A stretch of 6,264 nucleotides of DNA, taken from positions 1 through 6,264 of the forward strand of contig QNBQ01000109.1 of the NCBI GenBank assembly GCA_003645735.1, in the 5' to 3' direction. This document shows, in pieces, positions 1 through 5,005 of this stretch. The DNA comes from Candidatus Poribacteria bacterium (GTDB lineage Bacteria; Poribacteria; WGA-4E; B28-G17). Position 1 is the stretch's first letter; each line of letters begins with the position of its first letter. A program made the translations under genes and the position numbers. The notes beneath the pieces are model-generated. The model worked only from the letters and a program-made list of their open reading frames with translations. It ran no database searches and was not told the DNA's origin.

Positions 1-2
1 AA

Positions 3-155
3 CAGGGACAGCTCTCCACGGTCGAGAAGAACAGAAGGCCGATCGTCCAGGTTCAGATAACCTTCAAGATCTCCCCCAAAGCCCCTGAGATCCTCTCCGG
101 ATCGGGCATCCCATCGCCGGCTGCCGGGGGAGGTGTGGCCGAGGTGGGAAGATGA
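3..155 (+). CDS. 3' end of an upstream gene, possibly a PilN/GspL-like assembly protein (partial)
   Basis: Fifty sense codons in the third frame run from the window edge to a TGA at 153-155. The other two forward frames hit stops early (TAA at 58-60 in frame 1, a TGA before 100 in frame 2), so this is the only frame open throughout. The visible tail has a beta-strand-like stretch (RRPIVQVQITFKISP) followed by a Gly/Pro/Ala-rich, probably disordered end. The stop overlaps the next ATG as ATGA, which implies one operon and translational coupling. In type II secretion and type IV pilus operons the gene before GspM/PilO is normally GspL/PilN, and a terminal beta strand would fit the ferredoxin-like end of such proteins. 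That identity rests on position only, because the fragment is too short to recognise. The reading frame is fairly sure; the function is a guess. Confidence 0.6.
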   Translation, partial: QGQLSTVEKNRRPIVQVQITFKISPKAPEILSGSGIPSPAAGGGVAEVGR

Positions 156-1309
156 GGCCGTTGACCAAAAGGGAGAAGTTCGGTTTAATCCTCGTCGGCA
201 TAGCGGCGGCCTTCGCCTTGATCTACCTCCTAATCCTCCCGCTCATCTCCGGCTGGAGGGCCAAGCTGGGGGAGGTGAGGCTGAAGGAGGAGCAGCTGAA
301 GACGGCCAGAGCGCTGGCCGCCATGGAGGCGAGCTTGAGGCTGCTTTCGGCGGAGGTCGAAAACGAGCTGGGCGCCCGGGGCGATCCGATCTTATCCGAT
401 GAGCTGATGAAGAGGCTCCAGGAGAGCTTCTCGATAGACGAGCTGAACAGAGCGACGGCAGCCGATCTCATGAAGGTGGAGGGGATGGACGCCGCCAAGG
501 CGGCCGCGATCGTATCCTACAGGGAATCGATCGGCGGGTTCTCATCGTTCGAACAGCTCAGGGAGCTGAGATCCAGCGCTTTCAAAGGTGATGAACAGGC
601 GGTGATAATCGGGAGGGTTTCGGCCCTGGCCAAGCGGGCCGGCATAAACAAGATCGACAGCCTCACGATAAGGACGATCGCCTCGTCAAAGCCCGCCCAG
701 GTCTCCCAGAAAGCCAAGAGGGAGCTGATAAGAAGGCTGTTCATAGCCGAGGTGAAGGCTCAGCTTCGGGCGCTCGAATCCGGCTCACAGCTCAGGTTTA
801 AAACCGTTTTCCCGCCGATCCCCCCTCAGCTGCCCCAGGAGCTGAGGATAAGGGTGGCCAGGATGATAGTCGAAAAGGGGGGGATACCGACCAGGAGCGA
901 TTATCAGGAGGTTCTGGACGAGCTTCTGAGCTCAGGGGAAAGCTCCCCCCAGCCCTCCGATGAGGAGCTGCTGCCCATAGAGGAGGAGCTGCTCAGCGCG
1001 CTGGGGGAGGAGGCGATCGATATCGATCCGAAAGCCGCGATGCTGACGCTCCTGGATTACAGCAAAAAGGTCGCGGCCAAGGAGGCGGAGCTGAGGGGGA
1101 TCGTCTACGGGATGGCCGCCTCATACAAGCCGAGGCTTTATCAGGTCGATCTGATCTTCAAAACGAAGTTGGAGAACCTCGTGAGGTTCATAGCCGGGAT
1201 CAAGGACTCCTTGAAATGGATCGACCCACGCGGGCTGAGGATAGGGGTGGCCGATGAGAAGAAAGGGATTTTGAGCGTCCAGCTGACGCTCATAGCCACG
1301 GTGCTTTGA
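152..1309 (+). CDS. GspM/PilO-like secretion (or pilus) assembly protein with an inserted helix-hairpin-helix
   Basis: This is probably a bitopic inner-membrane protein of a type II secretion/type IV pilus platform. The 385 residues read in order: a short basic cytoplasmic N-terminus (MRPLTKREK), one transmembrane helix at about 11-32, a charged coiled coil at about 36-75, a ComEA/GspK-like helix-hairpin-helix at about 92-141 (IDELNRATAADLMKVEGM, then AAAIVSYRESIGGFSSFEQL), a helical middle region, a Pro-rich patch (FPPIPPQLPQ, 220-229), an acidic linker at about 260-292, and a C-terminal alpha/beta region at about 295-385 that resembles the PilO/GspM ferredoxin-like fold (VDLIFKTKLENLVRFIAGI). 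Topology, coiled coil and C-terminus are family-typical. The length is about twice that of usual GspM or PilO because of the HhH and linker. The ATG has a Shine-Dalgarno GAGGTG at 141-146 and overlaps the upstream stop. The secretin gene follows after 28 bases. GspM versus PilO cannot be settled here, and a GspK relationship through the HhH is the main alternative. Confidence 0.72.
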   Translation: MRPLTKREKFGLILVGIAAAFALIYLLILPLISGWRAKLGEVRLKEEQLKTARALAAMEASLRLLSAEVENELGARGDPILSDELMKRLQESFSIDELNRATAADLMKVEGMDAAKAAAIVSYRESIGGFSSFEQLRELRSSAFKGDEQAVIIGRVSALAKRAGINKIDSLTIRTIASSKPAQVSQKAKRELIRRLFIAEVKAQLRALESGSQLRFKTVFPPIPPQLPQELRIRVARMIVEKGGIPTRSDYQEVLDELLSSGESSPQPSDEELLPIEEELLSALGEEAIDIDPKAAMLTLLDYSKKVAAKEAELRGIVYGMAASYKPRLYQVDLIFKTKLENLVRFIAGIKDSLKWIDPRGLRIGVADEKKGILSVQLTLIATVL

Positions 1310-1326
1310 ACTTCAAAACCAGGGAA

Positions 1327-1332
1327 GGGGAG
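1327..1332 (+). promoter_or_regulatory. Ribosome-binding site of the secretin gene
   Basis: GGGGAG lies five bases before the ATG at 1338, inside the 28-base gap after the previous stop. It supports this start, which also gives a complete signal peptide. No promoter or hairpin is evident in the gap, so the secretin is probably cotranscribed with the gene before it. Confidence 0.6.
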
Positions 1333-1337
1333 CCGCT

Positions 1338-4226
1338 ATGAAAAGGATCGGATGGACGATCGTTTTGACGGCGATGCTGATCCCGCTGATGGGAAGCCCC
1401 TCCCTCGCTCAGGAGCCTGGAAAACAGGTGATGAAGGTCGAGGAGCGGGGGCCTGACAATAAAGCGAAGAGGATAACCCTAGACATCGTCAACATGGATC
1501 TGACGGCGCTGTTGAAGTTCCTCAGCGCCGAAACAAACCTGACCATCATAGCCGCCGAGGAGGACATCAGGGATAAGAAGATATCGCTGGTCAACCTGAA
1601 AAACGTCACGGTTCAGGAGGCGTTGGAGCAGATCAAGACCGGGTTGGCCCAGCTCGGCCTGACCACCATCCAAACCGACAAGACGATCATCATAACCACC
1701 ATAGCAAAGGCCGTCAGGATGAAGGTGCCTGTGAACGTCGGAAAGGATCCCGAAAAGATCGAGCCGACCGATCAGGTGATAACCCAGGTGATGCCGCTCG
1801 AATACGCCAACGCTCAGGAGCTTGTGGGGGCTTTCAAGGGGATGGTCTCGCAGAACGCCGTCCTGTTCGCCGACGCCAATACTAACTCGCTGGTCATAAC
1901 CGACGTGGCCTCCAACATCCGCAGGATAGCCGAGATCGTCAAGGTGATAGACGCCAAGCCCGAGGTCCCGCTCAAGGTCAAGATCATCAAGCTGAAATAC
2001 GCCGACGCCACCTCGCTGGCCCAAACCCTCCAGCAGGTCTTTCAAGAGGAGGGGGTTGTCCAGGCGGTGTTGAGGAGGATAAGGGGCAGGGGTTATGAGG
2101 AGGCCAAGAGGTTCATCAAGAAAGCGCTTGAGAAGGGGCAGGCGATCGACCTCCTGAGGGGCAGGATAGAGATAACGCCGGAGCCGATCACCAACTCGCT
2201 CATCGTCAAGGCCTCCGAGGAGAACATCGCTTACATCGAGGAGCTGGTCAAGAAGCTGGATCAATCCCCGACGGCCAACATGGAGATGAAGATATTCAAG
2301 CTGAAGTATGCCGCGGCGGAGGACGTGGCGAACCTGCTGGACGAGCTTCTGGGGGTGGGCGCCAGGACGGCGCCCGAGTGGGAGAGGTGGAGGCTGAGGA
2401 TGTGGGCCGCCGAGAGGAGGTGGAGGATGAGACGCGAGGGGATGGCGGCGGCCGCGATGGGGATAGTGGGGGAGGTGAGGGTCAGCGCGATCGACCTGCT
2501 CAACGCGGTGGTCGTCGTGACAGATCCGCGTAACTTCCCGATAATCGAGGAGCTGATAAAGGAGGTCGATCAGCCGACCCAGCAGCAGTCCATAAAGTTC
2601 TACATCCTCAAGAACGCCGACGCGGCGACCGTCGTCGATAACCTCCAGACCCTCTTCGAGGGGGTCGAAAGAGGGCTTCCCTGGTGGATACGCGAGAGGA
2701 GGAGAGGCGAGGAGACGAGGGTGGCCGGCATCCAGGGGACCGTCAACATGGTGGCCGATGAGAGGTTGAACGCCGTCATCGTCGCCACCAACCCACAGAA
2801 CTTCGCCGTCATCGATAAGCTGATAGAGCAGATGGATCAGAGCATCCCCGAGCAGGAGTGGGCGACCAAGGTCTATAAGCTGAAATACGCCGACGCCGAG
2901 ACCGTCGCCCAGATCATCTCCAACATGTTCGGTCAAACGCAAAGGCCCACGCCCTTCTTCTTCATCCCGCGAAGGATGATGAGGAGGACTGGAAGCGCCC
3001 TGGCCGGCAACGTGACGGCCGTGGCCTATCCCACCTTGAACGCCGTCATCGTCTCCACCTCGCCCGCCAAAAACTTCGAGATCCTCGACGAGTTCATAGC
3101 CGAGCTGGACGTGCCCACCCCAACGGAGCACAGGGAGACGACCGTCGTCTACCAGCTCGAATATTCCGACGCCCAGCAGCTGGCCGATCTGCTCAACTCG
3201 CTGTGGGAAAGCGGGCTTTCCAGGAGGGCATACAGGGGCAGGTTCGCCTTCTTCAGGTTCCTGATGGGGGGAGTGATCGAGTCCAGGGACATAAACACAC
3301 TGGCCGGACAGGTCGACATCGTGGCCGATACCAACACCAACTCGCTGGTCATCACCACCGCCCAGCGTAACGTCGACGATGTGCTCAAGATCATAAAGCA
3401 GCTCGACGTGAGCAGGGGACAGGTCTGGCTCGACATAAACATTCTCGAGGTGACGCTGGACGAGGACACGAAGCTGGGGCTTGAGCTGGCCCTGCAGGAG
3501 AAGCGGATCTTCGGCGTGGACAGGCTCACAGCCGAGGTCAACTCCCAGCTGCAGCTTCAAAACGAGATGACCGGCTTCACATACTCGCTGGTCACGAAGG
3601 AGTATCAGGCGCTGCTGAAAACCCTGATGAAGAAAAACAAGGTCAGGACGCTCGCCTCCCCCTCGATACTGGTCAGGGATAACAAGCCCGCCCTCATAAG
3701 CATCGGCAAGAACATCCCCTATCTCAGGCAGACCCAGATCTCGCCCGTCACCGAGATGCAGACCGTCTCCTTCGACTACCTGGAGAACGTCGGGATCAAC
3801 ATCGAGATCATCCCCCATATCTCCAAGGCCGTGGAGACCGAGGAGGGGAAGCGGACCATAGGGCTGGAGATAACCCAGATAAACACGGGCGACCTGCTTG
3901 AATACACCTCGTTCAACGCACCCGTCACCTCAAGCACTACCTTCAGCACCTACATAGACGTCGAGGACGGCCAGCAGATCGTCATAGGCGGCCTCATAAG
4001 GCAGAAGAGGCAGAGGCAGGTCCATCAGGTGCCGATCCTCGGAAGCATACCGATCATAGGCAGGCTGTTCAAGAAGACGGAGGATATCGTCGAGAACACC
4101 GAGATCATCGTGCTGATCACGCCCAGGATCGTCAACATCAAGAGCGCCAAGGACAAGGAGATGTTGATGGAGGAGCAGTCGAGGAAGTTCGGCGAGCTTC
4201 AAAAGGAGGCCAGCGAGATGAAGTAA
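1338..4226 (+). CDS. gspD: Type II secretion system secretin GspD with six N1-type repeats
   Basis: This is the outer-membrane channel of a type II secretion (or closely related pilus) machine, forming a multimeric ring through which folded proteins leave the periplasm. The 962 residues contain a signal peptide (MKRIGWTIVLTAMLIPLMGS; likely cleavage after SLA, residue 24), an N0/STN domain at about 46-118, six N1-type alpha/beta repeats at about 147-207, 212-309, 315-413, 418-503, 509-593 and 602-691, and the secretin C-domain at about 694-933. The C-domain carries the hallmark VPILGSIPIIGRLFK at 898-912 and ends in EIIVLITPRIVN. A charged tail of about 29 residues follows. Typical GspD is about 650-700 residues with three N1-type domains (N1-N3), so the extra length is almost all added repeats. 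Repeats 2-6 carry Arg/aromatic-rich insertions. N0 first and no AMIN domain favour GspD over PilQ. It sits after a GspM/PilO-like gene, as expected for a secretion operon. The secretin call is very sure; T2SS rather than pilus is likely but not proven. Confidence 0.95.
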   Translation: MKRIGWTIVLTAMLIPLMGSPSLAQEPGKQVMKVEERGPDNKAKRITLDIVNMDLTALLKFLSAETNLTIIAAEEDIRDKKISLVNLKNVTVQEALEQIKTGLAQLGLTTIQTDKTIIITTIAKAVRMKVPVNVGKDPEKIEPTDQVITQVMPLEYANAQELVGAFKGMVSQNAVLFADANTNSLVITDVASNIRRIAEIVKVIDAKPEVPLKVKIIKLKYADATSLAQTLQQVFQEEGVVQAVLRRIRGRGYEEAKRFIKKALEKGQAIDLLRGRIEITPEPITNSLIVKASEENIAYIEELVKKLDQSPTANMEMKIFKLKYAAAEDVANLLDELLGVGARTAPEWERWRLRMWAAERRWRMRREGMAAAAMGIVGEVRVSAIDLLNAVVVVTDPRNFPIIEELIKEVDQPTQQQSIKFYILKNADAATVVDNLQTLFEGVERGLPWWIRERRRGEETRVAGIQGTVNMVADERLNAVIVATNPQNFAVIDKLIEQMDQSIPEQEWATKVYKLKYADAETVAQIISNMFGQTQRPTPFFFIPRRMMRRTGSALAGNVTAVAYPTLNAVIVSTSPAKNFEILDEFIAELDVPTPTEHRETTVVYQLEYSDAQQLADLLNSLWESGLSRRAYRGRFAFFRFLMGGVIESRDINTLAGQVDIVADTNTNSLVITTAQRNVDDVLKIIKQLDVSRGQVWLDINILEVTLDEDTKLGLELALQEKRIFGVDRLTAEVNSQLQLQNEMTGFTYSLVTKEYQALLKTLMKKNKVRTLASPSILVRDNKPALISIGKNIPYLRQTQISPVTEMQTVSFDYLENVGINIEIIPHISKAVETEEGKRTIGLEITQINTGDLLEYTSFNAPVTSSTTFSTYIDVEDGQQIVIGGLIRQKRQRQVHQVPILGSIPIIGRLFKKTEDIVENTEIIVLITPRIVNIKSAKDKEMLMEEQSRKFGELQKEASEMK
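1776..3410 (+). repeat. Array of six degenerate N1-type domain repeats within gspD
   Basis: Six tandem copies of one protein module start at about 1776, 1971, 2280, 2589, 2862 and 3141. Each begins with a strand like KIIKLKYADA (variants VMPLEYANA, KIFKLKYAAA, KFYILKNADA, KVYKLKYADA, VVYQLEYSDA), has a helix ending in a hydrophobic/Phe position, and closes with a strand-helix pair of the type LNAVIVATNPQNF...LIEQMDQ. The copies are mostly diverged at DNA level but share short exact stretches: 21 bases at 1989-2009 and 2877-2897, and 18 bases at 2766-2783 and 3036-3053. This points to internal duplication during the gene's history. The first copy lacks the long insertion seen in the other five. 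Confidence 0.85.
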
Positions 4227-4232
4227 GCCCTC

Positions 4233-4282
4233 CCTACCCCGCCGCCCCCGGCTGTGGTATACTTTAGTGGCGGAGGGGTAGG
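4233..4282 (+). promoter_or_regulatory. Hairpin burying the methyltransferase ribosome-binding site
   Basis: The left arm 4233-4246 (CCTACCCCGCCGCC) is complementary to 4269-4282 (GGCGGAGGGGTAGG) at 13 of 14 positions, with a single G-A mismatch, around a 22-base loop. The right arm contains the Shine-Dalgarno stretch GGAGGGG and ends directly before the ATG at 4283. On a transcript reading through from gspD the ribosome-binding site would be paired. No T-run follows the stem, so it is not a standard intrinsic terminator. A regulatory role is inferred from the geometry. Confidence 0.55.
4255..4263 (+). promoter_or_regulatory. Candidate extended -10 promoter element
   Basis: TGGTATACT matches an extended -10 (TGn followed by TATACT, five of six to TATAAT) and is a rare AT-rich spot in a GC-rich region. 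No good -35 is visible about 17 bases upstream, which extended -10 promoters can tolerate. Transcription would begin near 4270, so most or all of the hairpin's left arm would be missing from this transcript and the methyltransferase ribosome-binding site would be free. The promoter assignment uses the sigma-70 consensus and is not proven for this organism. Confidence 0.4.
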
Positions 4283-5005
4283 ATGGGCTATAGGGAGAGG
4301 CTTCTCGGAAGCTACGCGACCACCCATTCGGGATATCTGGAGAACCTCGCCTGGCGGCGTAAGAGGCTCCCTCGGTTCTACCGCTCCTACTTCCTGAAAC
4401 ACCTCCCCCAAAACCGCTCCGCTCCCATACTGGACGTGGGATGCGGGCCGGGGGATTTCCTGCTGTTCCTGCAAGACCTGGGATACACCGACGTCAGGGG
4501 GATAGATCTGAGCGAAGAGCAGGTGGAGATAGCGAGGAGAAGGGGGGCGAGGAAGGTGGAGGTGGCGGAGGCGATCGAGTATCTGAGGGGGCATAAGGGG
4601 GAGTTCGAGCTGATAGCGGCGCTCGACCTGCTGGAGCATTTCCCGAAAGAGCGTGTTCTGAACTTCTTGGAAGCGGCGCGCGAGGCCCTCAAAGAGGGGG
4701 GCAAGCTGATCCTCACCGTCCCCAACATGAGCTCGCCGTTCGGGACGAGGATCGGCTTCGGCGACTTCACCCACGAATCGGCCTTCACCCCCTCCAGCCT
4801 CTCCCAGGTGATGAGGGCGGCGGGGTTCGAGGTGGAGGGGATTTACCCCTGTGAGCCCGTGATCTACGGCTTTAAGAGCGCGGTTAGATGGGCGATCTGG
4901 AAGGTCATCGAGAAGCTCATCAGGCTCTACGTGGCCGCCGAGACCGGCGTCCTGCCGGGAGAGGTGTTCACCCAGGTGATGTATGCCGTCGGGAGGAGGG
5001 GATGA
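4283..5005 (+). CDS. Class I SAM-dependent methyltransferase
   Basis: This is a soluble Rossmann-fold methyltransferase of about the usual single-domain size (240 residues) that would transfer a methyl group from S-adenosylmethionine to an unidentified substrate. Visible motifs are the glycine-rich SAM loop ILDVGCGPG (49-57), an acidic strand-2 end GID (Asp75) expected to hold the ribose, a post-strand-4 motif ALDLLEHF (113-120), VPN at 146-148, and the DFTHESAFTPSSL segment (161-173) followed by AAGFEV. A THE.F...SL segment after PN is common in Methyltransf_11/23-type enzymes of polysaccharide and O-antigen clusters. The C-terminus (about 198-220) is a Trp-containing, basic/hydrophobic helix that might touch a membrane. 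The ATG is preceded by GGAGGGG with four bases between. The stop overlaps the next start by ATGA, so it is probably coupled to the secreted FN3 protein. The enzyme class is sure; the substrate (glycan, lipid, protein or small molecule) is not readable. Confidence 0.88.
   Translation: MGYRERLLGSYATTHSGYLENLAWRRKRLPRFYRSYFLKHLPQNRSAPILDVGCGPGDFLLFLQDLGYTDVRGIDLSEEQVEIARRRGARKVEVAEAIEYLRGHKGEFELIAALDLLEHFPKERVLNFLEAAREALKEGGKLILTVPNMSSPFGTRIGFGDFTHESAFTPSSLSQVMRAAGFEVEGIYPCEPVIYGFKSAVRWAIWKVIEKLIRLYVAAETGVLPGEVFTQVMYAVGRRG

Noticed and set aside
133..402. 89-codon plus-strand open frame overlapping the start of the GspM/PilO-like gene
   Set aside because: It is out of frame with a gene that has a transmembrane helix and ATGA coupling, and its product is Gly/Arg/Glu-rich low complexity.
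795..812. Palindrome-like GGTTTAAAACC in the GspM/PilO-like gene
   Set aside because: The symmetry is imperfect and short, and it lies within coding sequence; it is probably chance.
1479..3818. 779-codon open frame on the minus strand opposite gspD
   Set aside because: It is antisense to an unmistakable secretin. Its His/Asp/Gly/Leu-rich, repetitive translation mirrors the sense repeats and codon bias, and it has no recognisable domain. Long antisense frames are expected where TTA, CTA and TCA are rare in the matching sense frame.
4233..4282. Intrinsic terminator after gspD
   Set aside because: The stem is strong, but no T-run follows; the right arm runs straight into the next ATG. A ribosome-binding-site hairpin fits better.
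4199..4788. Minus-strand open frames over the methyltransferase
   Set aside because: The plus strand encodes clear SAM-binding motifs in order; the minus-strand translations show no domain and no plausible start context.
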